Assembly: GCA_051294375.1 (NCBI GenBank)
Contig: JBJCIZ010000239.1
Span: forward strand, 739,721 to 803,720
Source: Paraspadella gotoi
Lineage: Eukaryota > Chaetognatha
Direction of reading: 5' to 3'
Length of the DNA stretch: 64,000 nt
Of the stretch, positions 48,201-57,980 are shown one piece after another. The notes under the pieces are model-generated. The model was not told where the DNA came from. It saw only the letters and a program-made list of their open reading frames with translations, and ran no database searches. Numbering within the stretch: the first letter of the stretch is position 1; each line of letters opens with the position of its first letter. Both the position numbers and the translations under genes were made by a program.

Positions 48201-51200
48201 AAGATTGGCGGGCGGACCGACGGACCGACAAAGTGAATTATAGTTATAGAGCCGGAATCTACTGTAAGCAGATTCCGGCTAAAAACCTTTTTTTTTTTTT
48301 TTTCAAATTATAATATTTTTTGACGAAAAGTCAGACAGACCGACAATAGCCGAAAACGTTGACTCGGAAAACAACGAATCCCGACTCGCCTTTGTTCTTG
48401 TTGGAATCGAGAGGCGACAAAGACACCCCCGGCGTCAGATATGGGGATCGATGTCTGGGCATGGAGCCGCTTCGAACCTCTGTCCAGTCCTCCGTCCGGA
48501 TCTCTGTCCGGCCCGCTGTCTGAGCCTCTGTCCGGTTCTCCGTCAGATCGTCCATGCCGTCATTGGCGGAGTGAGACGCGCCGTGCATCTCGTTAAAAGC
48601 GATATGTTTTCCTTTGAGTTCGACGAGCGATATAACGAGAATGGAAAAACCGAGATCCATCGATAAAAACTTTCCCGTCTCTTTGCTGCTTGGCACCATG
48701 CGTACGAAGGTGGGGAACATGCGCACGTCCTCGTCGGATCGTCCGCGCAAGCCGCGCGTCATGGCGTTGCCCATTTTCTCCATCACGCAGACGAGGTCCG
48801 CCGGGGTCAGATCGAACCCTCCGAGAATTTCTTCGATGGGGTCCAAGTCTTCCTTCTTGGTTTTCCCGCAGCAAGAGGCCATCGCGCTCTCTCTGTCTCA
48901 CTCTCTCTTTGTCCTTTTTTTTTTAAAAAACGTCGTAGATTTTGAAAAAATTAAAAAAGCCCATTTTTTTTCATTTCTTTAGGGGCTAGACTCCGTAGTT
49001 ACTGTTTTTCTTTTCGATGTTAGAATTTTAACGCGATTCAGATTTCGGAACGAGGCTTTCGCTAATCGGGGATTTTTAATCCCGAATTTTAGCGGGAGAA
49101 TTTGAAACAGAAATTCGCGGATATAGATTGATAATTTTATTAAATGATTGATAGAAAGGTTATTTATATGATGATTTATATAGGGATTGATGGAAGTATT
49201 TTATTTATGGCACTCTTTTTCAATGGGCGCTCCATGTTTATTCCTGAATATGATTTTAACTTATATATTTTACTTATATGTTTTACCTTTATCTATTATA
49301 ACTTTAATACTTAACACTAGTTTATTATAACTCTAATATTTAACCCTCATCTATTATAATTTTAATATATAACCTTAATCTAGTTATTTTTAGCCTTTAT
49401 CCCCAACAGTAACCCTTTCCTTTAACTTAAACCTAACCCTTTATTCCTAATCTCTAACCCCAACCCTTAAACCTAAAACATAGACCCTAACTAACCCTAA
49501 TCACTAATTAATATATCTAAATATTTATAAGTAATTAAATATACGCAAATTGATTGAAAGCTTGTAGGGACCTGCTATGTCATTATCTTGTAAGAGTGAT
49601 GGAGGCCTTAAACCACCAAAGCCTGTCCAACTTCAGGAGCAAGATAGCTTATTCATTGAATGAATGGATAAATTTTATATTGGTTGTACCAATTTCATAT
49701 CTATTGAAAATTGAAATGACCCTTTGTTTTTTTTCCCCCCACCTTCCAGGTACTTTTCCTTCAAGGCGGCGCCACGGGTCAGTTCGCCTCGATCCCCCTA
49801 AACCTGATGACGACCGGCAAAGCGGATTACCTCGTTACCGGCACTTGGTCCTCCAAGGCGGCGAAAGAGGCCGAGAAATACGGCAGCGTGAATCGCGTCG
49901 TGCCGGAGACCGGAAAGTTTACCGGCATACCGGGTAAGAAGAGAAGGGGAAAGAGAGAGAGAACTCGGCTGGAGCAATTAATTATTTTTATCATTTATCG
50001 GCAAAAATTCTACTGTCGCCGTCCGGGTTTAGGATTAAGGGTGGTTTAGGATTAAGGGTGGTTTAGGATTAAGGGTGGTTTAGGAATGGTTTAGGTTTAG
50101 GGGTGGTTAGCGTTAGGAGCTTTTAGGTTAAGAGTAATTAAGTAATGATAAGTAATAAAAACCCCCGCTCGGCGAAGNNNNNNNNNNNNNNNNNNNNNNN
50201 NNNNNNNNNNNNNNNNNNNNNNNNNNNNNNNNNNNNNNNNNNNNNNNNNNNNNNNNNNNNNNNNNNNNNNNNNNNNNNNNNNNNNNNNNNNNNNNNNNNN
50301 NNNNNNNNNNNNNNNNNNNNNNNNNNNNNNNNNNNNNNNNNNNNNNNNNNNNNNNNNNNNNNNNNNNNNNNNNNNNNNNNNNNNNNNNNNNNNNNNNNNN
50401 NNNNNNNNNNNNNNNNNNNNNNNNNNNNNNNNNNNNNNNNNNNNNNNNNNNNNNNNNNNNNNNNNNNNNNNNNNNNNNNNNNNNNNNNNNNNNNNNNNNN
50501 NNNNNNNNNNNNNNNNNNNNNNNNNNNNNNNNNNNNNNNNNNNNNNNNNNNNNNNNNNNNNNNNNNNNNNNNNNNNNNNNNNNNNNNNNNNNNNNNNNNN
50601 NNNNNNNNNNNNNNNNNNNNNNNNNNNNNNNNNNNNNNNNNNNNNNGCGATTAATTAAAAACTTGAAACGTCATTCAACTATATCAATTTAAATCATTAA
50701 ACAACATTTTTATATGGTGTGTACCCGATTCGATATTTTAGTTTCTTGTCAGTTAGAAAAGAATTTCGTTTCGTCGCGTTTAAAAAATTAAGAGAGAAAA
50801 CAAAGTTTATTTTTTGTTTGTCGCATTACGCCGAAGAAGACCCGAAAAAGAGTCTAAACGTGTCAGTTTCAAGATAAAAATTCCTTGTTTGTAAACAAAC
50901 AAAAAAACATTTGTTTTCTTTCTAATTGCCAGTTTTCCCCGTGTTGTCGCCCAAACCCACGCCACCCATTCTCCCCATTCCAGAAAATAAAAAAAACCTT
51001 AGTAACGTCGACGGGCCGCGTGAGGGCGTTGGAACTCATGTCCGCCACCAGGGTGACGCCGGCGGGGACGCGAGGCGGCGCGTCGAACTCGATCCCGTGG
51101 ACCGTCTCGTTGGCGCAGTAGTAAAAGTAGTCCGCTTCTGGGTCGACGTTCCAGGTGGCAGAATCTTTTGGCGCGGGGGTGGGGGAACGAGGAAAAAAGG

Positions 51201-52898
51201 TCAATAGATGGACATTATTATTTTATTATAGGTAATATTTAAGAATTGTATTAGAAATTTGGCTTACGTCGTTCGCGAAGATTTGATCGGAAACGCGAGA
51301 CGAGAGTGTCCCTCGATTTGGGATTTCAAGGTGAGGCATGGGAGTGAGGCGCAGGGTTGTGGAATGTGGAGCTCCCCCATTTCCGCTCCAGCTTCGGCTC
51401 AAAACTCCAGCTCCCGGCAAGATACATTTTTTTTCAGCTCCAGCTCCGGCTCGATCCTAAAGTTTTCTCCAGCTCCGATAAAAAAAAAAATTGAGACAGC
51501 TCCGGCTCCGACTCAAAATGTTTAATGTTGCTTACATTTAAATCGGTCATAGTTTTATTTAATTTACTTATATTTAAATCAATAATAATTTTATTAATTT
51601 AACTGAGGCGACTTACCGAATTATTTGGAAAGATTAATCATTTGGGTAAGGGTCGTCGTGACGAGCGCGCCTTTAATTATTGAATTAATTTAATTGATTA
51701 AAAGAGAAATTAAACGACGGAAAAAATGAAAATAAAGAGTGGGGCTTTACCAATGGCTCTATTCAATTTAGTACATACTCATTGGAAAGGGGTAACGGTG
51801 ATAATTTAAAACGGGCACACCGAGGGTCCTAAAATACAAACCTAATGATAACCGGTCAAATGCCCCACAAATCAGGAAATCCAAAAAAAATAGTCAAAAA
51901 TAAGTTTACAAGGTTCCATTAATTTTCAAAATGACCAAGAATGCAGTTTCGCCCATTTTTAACTTCCCCCCCTTTGTTCTTTTGTTATTCTTTTTTTTCT
52001 CCGCAGCTCATGAGCGACAACCGGTCTCTCTTGAACACGCCCCCTACGTGGAGCGTCTACGTCACGAATCTCATTCTCGAGTGGATGATGGCAGATGGCG
52101 GATTGAGACACTTCGACTCGATCAGCGAACAAAAGAGCAAGATGATTTACGAAATAATCGACGATTCGCAGAATTTTTACAAGTATATTATTTTTTGTTT
52201 AATGTTTATAATGAGTATGACCGAGTATGTTTCATCCCTCACCGTTTTATCGTCGTTTATTATTTAGCCACAGTTAAAACTCTTATTTAAATTCTACTAA
52301 AAATTTCTGAAACTCTTTTACATTGTTTAATAAAACTTCCAATAGGGGGGGGGAGCTCGCGGTAACTTTAGAGTAACTTATTCTCAGGTAAATTTTATAA
52401 ATGTTTGTTTGTTCGTTTACATTTATATTTATTTATTTCGCCAGGGGAACGGTGGACCGTGATTGTCGATCACGAATGAACGTTTGCTTCCGCATCAATT
52501 CTCCCGACGGATCGCCGAGCAAAGAGTTGGAGGAAAAGTTTTTCGCCGAAGGGAAAAAACTGGATTTGGTAGGAATGATTGATTTTGATTTGATTTGATA
52601 TGACGGTTTTGACTCGATTGATTTGCTGTCTTAGATTATTGATTAAAAGAAGAAGAAAAAATATTTGATGAAGTCAGTTTTAATCTTAACGAATCGAGAA
52701 AAATCGATTGATTTTTGCACGATTCATTTTATTTAGTTTTTGTATTTAATTGTAAAAATTTATATTCAGATTTGTATGAACGGACATCGATCCGTCGGCG
52801 GAGTCCGTCTGTCCCTCTACAACGCGCTGACTCTGGATGACGCGAGACAAGTATCGCGATTCATGAAACAATTCTTGGCGGAAAATCACGAAGTGTGA
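39226..52898 (+). CDS. PSAT1: Phosphoserine aminotransferase (8 exons seen, one inverted, one missing)
   Basis: PLP-dependent transfer of the amino group from glutamate to 3-phosphohydroxypyruvate, the second step of serine synthesis; it follows PHGDH directly. Exons: 39226-39279 (frame noise), 39349-39503 (some noise), 49750-49933 ([19 protein letters not shown]), exon 4 at 50998-51164 on the opposite strand, about 51255-51330 ([17 protein letters not shown]), 52007-52182 ([17 protein letters not shown]), 52445-52568 and 52770-52898 ([16 protein letters not shown], end ENHEV). Phases agree wherever both sides are present. The short exon that should carry the PLP-binding lysine (AGAQKN-type motif) between exons 4 and 5 is not seen; the 469-N gap 50178-50646 probably holds it. 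Intron 2 (about 10.2 kb) contains a whole hexokinase gene on the other strand. Confidence 0.95.
39780..48882 (-). CDS. Hexokinase-like protein, nested antisense in PSAT1 intron 2
   Basis: Hexokinases phosphorylate glucose with ATP. Exons, 5' to 3': 48651-48882, 47237-47412, 45952-46125, 44603-44770, 44225-44320, 43504-43608, about 42485-42591, 40799-41019 and 39780-39974. Phases agree through exon 7. Motifs: [32 protein letters not shown], the catalytic Asp in [60 protein letters not shown] and [14 protein letters not shown]. One hexokinase domain of about 450 residues, as in glucokinase-sized enzymes. Start [12 protein letters not shown] has two cysteines that could be lipidated (inference). 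Odd points: the DLGGTN phosphate loop expected at the exon 1-2 junction reads DL-VAIDND; exon 7 to 8 does not join in phase; exon 9 needs one base to keep frame around ITDGA. Confidence 0.92.
41340..41990. repeat. Minisatellite, about nine units of ~65-75 bp, in hexokinase intron 7
   Basis: Repeating unit: AGATGGTGGCTGGGAGAGAG, then a GA stretch, then GTGAAAATGACAGAAAGGG and ACAAATA. Units vary in the length of the GA part. A diverged continuation (42152-42360) follows the 25-N gap at 42127-42151. The long reading frames across it on the minus strand are composed of Ser/Leu/Phe repeats and are artefacts. Confidence 0.85.
42690..43410 (+). repeat. Two tandem repeat family C copies with short repeats between
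   Basis: Copies at 42690-42910 and 43151-43402 share GTGGTGGTATATTCACACCA, the CAGAGGGG...ACACACC block and CTGAGGGTCGGAAGCCCCCA, and end CCTGGCTGTTGCCATA. Between them, at 42950-43045, three short direct repeats of the type TACGACAAACG(T/C)CTATGCCC occur. Lies in hexokinase intron 6. Confidence 0.8.
43937..44124. mobile_element. Family H: ~190-bp TIR element with telomere-like interior
   Basis: The left end GGGTTAAATTTTACTTTCGC and the right end, read in reverse complement, GGGTTACTTTGACTTTTGCC are inverted repeats of about 27 bp, both continuing CGACC. The interior is built from CCCTAAACC and CCCTTAACC words. Related ends or whole copies lie at 14190-14290 with its inverted partner 23085-23150, 26796-26850, 29885-30163, 49985-50177 and 56135-56545. 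No coding capacity; probably a non-autonomous DNA transposon. Confidence 0.65.
44985..45693 (-). repeat. Two direct copies of a tRNA-derived SINE
   Basis: Copies at 44985-45232 and 45431-45693 are nearly identical. Read on minus, each contains TGGCTCAGTGG (polymerase III A box form) and, about 45 bases on, GGTTCGAGCC (B box form; mutated in the first copy). Both end near AGGCGCTGCGAAAGAAACAG. The 195 bp between them (45240-45430) is GC-rich and may belong to a longer element or a third diverged unit. They lie in the hexokinase intron between exons 3 and 4. Confidence 0.85.
46790..46875. repeat. Six-copy 11-bp tandem repeat
   Basis: AAGAGATTATT is repeated about six times without change at roughly 46805-46875, in the hexokinase intron between exons 2 and 3. 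The surrounding 46200-47110 is AT-rich with no gene seen. Confidence 0.85.
47780..48290 (+). repeat. Repeat family A copy with terminal hairpin (hexokinase intron 1)
   Basis: Begins AAGTTTGAGCAAACAATGCC and GGATCTGCCCACGATCATTA, has a TTAATTAA-rich interior, the TTTCCACTTAGACGATTCCA block and the GGGCGGACCGACGGACC block, and ends with a hairpin at 48251-48279 followed by CTAAAAAC. About 510 bp and the cleanest full copy in the window. Its hairpin arms differ from those at 6477-6505 but still pair. Confidence 0.8.
49553..49700 (+). repeat. Repeat family B copy in PSAT1 intron 2
   Basis: Contains AAAGCTTGTAGGGACCTGCT, TAAGAGTGATGGAGGCCTTA and GCAAGATAGCTTATTCATTG and ends at TGGTTGTACCAATTTCATAT, just before PSAT1 exon 3. 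A telomere-like tract precedes it at 49330-49510. Confidence 0.8.
50998..51164 (-). CDS. PSAT1: PSAT1 exon 4, assembled in reverse orientation
   Basis: On minus, after acceptor GCCAAAAG, the exon reads [36 protein letters not shown] and [18 protein letters not shown], then donor GTTTTTTT. This is the PSAT1 segment that belongs between exon 3 (49750-49933, ending in phase 1) and exon 5 (51255-51330), and its phase fits exon 3 exactly (G|AT). Exons on both sides are on plus. The flipped piece starts at the 469-N gap (50178-50646) and ends somewhere before 51255, so an inverted contig piece is the simplest explanation. Confidence 0.9.
51350..51525 (+). mobile_element. Possible hAT-type element end (CAGGGTTGTGGA + GCTCC repeats)
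   Basis: CAGGGTTGTGGAATGTGGAG at 51352-51371 resembles the terminal inverted repeat start of many hAT transposons, and it is followed by repeated AGCTCCGGCTC-like words, a common subterminal pattern. I did not find the matching opposite end. Lies in PSAT1 intron 5. Confidence 0.35.
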
Positions 52899-53683
52899 GA
52901 TGCGTTGAACAATTGTTGTGAACAATTGTGAAATTGTTGGCCGGAGAAGCGGCTTAGGTTTTATTATCCTTGTTTGTCTGTGGAAATACAATTTATATTC
53001 TTTAAACGTTTCATTCTGAAACTGGCAAATTATTTTATATGCCAGAAATTAGTCTTAACAAAACTTTCGTATATTTAGTTATAAAGATTTTAAAAACTAC
53101 CAAAATTGTCCAATGTCCATATTGATCGTCACATGATTTACACACAAAAATAAACTATTTTTAACAAATAAACAATTTATTTGACGAGTAGTATTAAAAA
53201 TTCAGTGCAGTGATTTTCCAATAGTATCAAAATGGGAGAAGGGAATTTTCATTTTCAAGTTTGATAAGATTTTTGTAATCGCTTAATAAATATTACGTGA
53301 TTACAAAAAAACTAGAAATTCTTTCAGAAAAACATACAGAAATACAAAGCTATAATATTTTTTTCTCAATCTATTCTTTACGGGGTTCGCAGTTTTTTCA
53401 GTTTCTGCTCATACTAACTTCACCAACGAACGCCATTTCATTCTTCGGGTCCGAGACACGTAACAAAATATATTTTTTTAAAAATTACAAGCAAATCGCA
53501 AGGCTCGTTATTTGTCCCAACTGTTCGTATGATAAGTTGATATTCAAAACCGAGAGAACAGCTGAGCTTAAAACGCGAGAGAGCGAATCTCGCGGCTCAA
53601 TATATATCCGAATTATATATAATAGAATGTTGTAACAAATACATGTATGTATGTTTGTAAATTGTAATTGTTTCGCGTTCCGA

Positions 53684-56600
53684 TCATTCTTCCCTTTTCC
53701 AATCTTTCTCCATGATGAATATTTCTCCCTGAAGCATTTGAGGCGCCGTGTCAGGGACGGCGACGGTGGGACCTGTTAGCAAGATTGATTGATTGATTGA
53801 TTTTGACTTATCTCAATGATTTGATTGATTGAATTATTTAATTTTTAAATTCTTTGAATGGTTGTTTTATTGTTCTAAGAAAAATAAACTTTTTTTTACA
53901 TTTGATGTATGGATTGAGATCTAGTGATCGCATTTGTTTGATTTGATAGAGTAAATGATTATTTTATAAGGATATAAAAACTATCCATATATATTCCATA
54001 AATAAGCTTTCTTGTCCCTGACTTAGGACAGGCTATGCCTGGCTATGATGACTTAAGGCCTCCATCACTCTTACAAGATAAACCTCGAGCGGGACCCTGC
54101 AAACTTTCAATCAAGACTGCAAACTTTCAATCAAGACTCTCTCACGGTCATTATTAAACTAAATGATTATTGATTGATTTGATTGATTGATTTTGATTGA
54201 TTGAAGGATCGCTCACCTTTCTTCCTCTTGAGCCAAGCGGCCTGGCACCGTAGAATACAGGGCGCCAACATGTGCAGGATCGCGCAGATCATGAGAAGAG
54301 CGCCGCCCATGAAAAATGAGGCGCGGTAGTTTTGGGTGGCGTCGTAAAGCCAACCTGAGAAAAGGGAAGAAACTTAGCAAAGGGCGATATGATCATTTTC
54401 AATTATCAATTCATTCATAGATTCATCTATATATTCATTTAATTATTCTTTTATCCATTCATTCAGTCATGGATCTATACTTTCGTTTTTATACTCATTC
54501 ATATGTATATGAAGTGATGAGCTGATGGGTTTATTCAATGAGCCACCGGGTCACGACGGAAGGCGTCGTGCTTATAGACGGGGTGAACTTAGGCAATGCC
54601 CGACTACATAATACATTCATCAATTTATTAATTCGTTTAAACATTCATTTATCCATACATTCGTTTGAGGCTATACATGCATTCATTGAGTTATCCATGT
54701 ACATACATTCATGAAGCTATACATTCTTTCATTCATTCACACATTCATTCACTTATTCATTAACCCATTCATAACTCACCCGCGAAAGGGGGACCGATGA
54801 CCGTCGCCAATCCTCGAAACAACAACAACAGTCCAAAGGAATTCGTCAGCTTCTCGAGGCCCAAGAGCTCAACTTGTGTAGTTTATTTTTAAAAAAAAGA
54901 TAACATATAAACAGTTATATTGGCGTTTAAACCAGGTTAAGCGATTCGAGGTTCTATAGAGTAGTTACAATAACAAAATCCAATCGTGAGGGGCACTAAA
55001 ACTTGCCAACCACTCGGGTCACTTTTGTCAGGGGCCGATAGATGGTTTAAATTTTGAATAAAATTTTGAGTGCCCTAATCTCATTAACATATAATCTCGT
55101 TCCGAGTACATAAGTATTGTTGGCAATTGATTTCGGTTTACTTTATTTGAATTCGAGTAATTATAACAATTTTATTGACGTATTTATAAAGACAAACGAA
55201 TTAAACTATCGAAAGAACTTTCGTCGGTGTGCGTTTTACAAGTTTAGTTTTGAATATTTTGGCCCGTTTGTGTTTTCGCTTAACGAATTTATATATATTC
55301 ATATTGCTTGTAATNNNNNNNNNNNNNNNNNNNNNNNNNNNNNNNNNNNNNNNNNNNNNNNNNNNNNNNNNNNNNNNNNNNNNNNNNNNNNNNNNNNNNN
55401 NNNNNNNNNNNNNNNNNNNNNNNNNNNNNNNNNNNNNNNNNNNNNNNNNNNNNNNNNNNNNNNNNNNNNNNNNNNNNNNNNNNNNNNNNNNNNNNNNNNN
55501 NNNNNNNNNNNNNNNNNNNNNNNNNNNNNNNNNNNNNNNNNNNNNNNNNNNNNNNNNNNNNNNNNNNNNNNNNNNNNNNNNNNNNNNNNNNNNNNNNNNN
55601 NNNNNNNNNNNAGAGTATGGTGAACGAAGGAATGGAATAGAGAGAGCGAGATTGAAGAGAGAGAAAGAAAGAGAGATTGATGGAGAGAGATCGAGGCACA
55701 TAGACACGGGGTAGGAGAGCGAGAAGAAGAAGAAGAGAGACAAAGGCAGGGGGAGAGAAAAAGAGAGGGCGAGACAGGGATAGACGCAGTTAGTTTCGAC
55801 GTTCCACTTCACCGGCGATCATCAACGTGGTGATGTTGACGTTCATCGGCTGGAGTTTGAATTTGTCCGTGACCCAACCGACGACGAATCTGGCAACGGT
55901 GTTGCTGATTCCGATGATGGAGACGAGGAATGGCCGCTTGTTCTCTTTCTAGTCCACTTTGGCTTTCCGGTGATGGGTTCTGAAGAAAATAGGGTTTTGG
56001 CGGAGGGGGGGTGTTCTATCGCTGGGGCGTAGGAATTGCGAATGTTAGGCTATTGATTTTGATTAAATAAACATCGCAGGAAATATTTTAATGTTAATAC
56101 AAATTCTCTACTTTTCTTCCTAATCAAACCGCCGACTCCTTTCGTTTGATAAAATTGCGTTAAAAATATATTTTTTTCAACTTTCGCCGACGGGGAATTT
56201 TGTGTGGGGTTTATATATTTATTTATTTATTTATTTATTCTTTGCATCTAAAGAGGTTTAACAATTTTCATTTAGAAAGAAAAAAGGATAAAAGTTATGA
56301 ATTATTATCAATTCTTATCCTTTTACTGACCAACCCTTTTCCAAACCCAACCCTATCCCTAATTTCGTATACCCAAAACCCCCTAACCTTTATCCCAACC
56401 TTTATTCCTTAACCTTTAACCCCTAACCTTTAACCCTTAACCTTAACCTCAACCATAACCTTTAACCCTTAACCATTATCCCAACCTTTAATCCTTAACC
56501 ATAACCTTTAACCCCTAACGGGAAATCCGAACCCGTTTGGTTAATTAACTTATTCGTCTATCGATATGATTCACCTGTCGGCCAGAAACATGAAGGGCAA

Positions 56601-57944
56601 CCAATAGCCCATCATTCCCAAGATGTTGGCGAAGGCGATGAGCATGAAGACGGGGTTCAACAGCAGAGAAAAGTCCATCATGGAGTTGAGCGTGTCTCTG
56701 ATGGAGTAAAGTGCCAAGGTGGGGACGGAGAAGTTTCAATTTTTTTATTATTGGCAATTTACATTTTGAAAAAATTAGAGGAAGAGAGATTAAGTGAGAG
56801 AGGGAGAGGGACATAAGACGCGGAGAGGAGAGAGACCGAGAGAGAGAGGGAGCAGAGAGAGAGCAGAGAAGAGAGAGGAGAGAGAGAGACAGAGAGAAAG
56901 AAAAAAAGAGAGATACACAGAAAGAGAGAGAGACACAGAGAGAGAAAGAGAGAAAGAGAGAGAGACACCAAAAATAAAATAAGATAAAGTGAAAGTGAAA
57001 ACTTAGGTTTCAGTTTAAAAAATATTTAATCAACTATTAAAAATATTAATAATATATAATATATAAAAAAATATTAAAAATATTAAAATAATAAATACTT
57101 TTAGTGTTAAAACTTAAAAGTAAAAAATAAATGAGCTAGTACTTCCCACAAAGACTCTCTATTTAAATAAAAGTAATGTAATTGTAACCGACCTCATTTC
57201 TTTCGGCAGACATTTGCATTTGGTCTCCTTAAGAGATTTGGCGTCTTCTTCCGGAACATCCGTAATGGCGGCGACGTATGTCCGTATGTCCGGGTTGGAC
57301 TGATACTGAGGAATGTGCAGCATGGAACCGCTGGCAGCCGAAGAAAAAGGTTGGAATGGATGATTCAATACCAAAGAACATTCGACGTAAACATAATTCA
57401 TTGCAAATCAATCAATACAAGTTCAGTAATTAGAGAGAGAGAGAATTTTTTAGTTAAATTACAAATCTTTGTAAATGTCTAAACTACTCAATCGCACCTG
57501 TAGAAGATATCCTGTCTGTACATCGGTTTGACGTACAACTCTTTAAATTCCTTCTTAACTTTTCGTCGACGAGCGATTTGAGCCGCTTCGAAAATGTCGG
57601 AAGCTGCTCTCTTGGGGTCAGTGGCGAGCATGAGACGATTCTCTGGGAAAAAGGGGTTGGGGGGCGGGTGATGTGGCATAGAGGAAAGTTTAATTTTAAT
57701 TATTTGTATAAAAAAAATCATTCTTGTTCGTGCGAACGAGTTATTTTCGATGAAATTTATGATAAGACTCAAAATAAAGCGTCTGGCGATGGAATCTGTA
57801 CATAAAATGAAAATGGAAAAGTAAGTTTCTCGATTGTTATTATGTTTAAGAAATTATTTTTTTTCACTAAGTTTAGTGAAGAAAGTTTAGTTATCTAGTT
57901 AGATATTAAACCGACGATTTTATTATTGCTTGTAACTCTCTCTC

Positions 57945-57980
<36 letters not shown>

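Noticed and set aside
48331-48650. Extension of hexokinase exon 1 to the end of its open frame (Arg/Thr/Glu-rich)
   Set aside because: A donor at 48650 joins in phase to exon 2, while the extension has degenerate GGACAGAG repeats and no hexokinase similarity.
49330-49510. True telomere
   Set aside because: The CCCTAA words are degenerate and lie inside a gene intron, with genes continuing on both sides.
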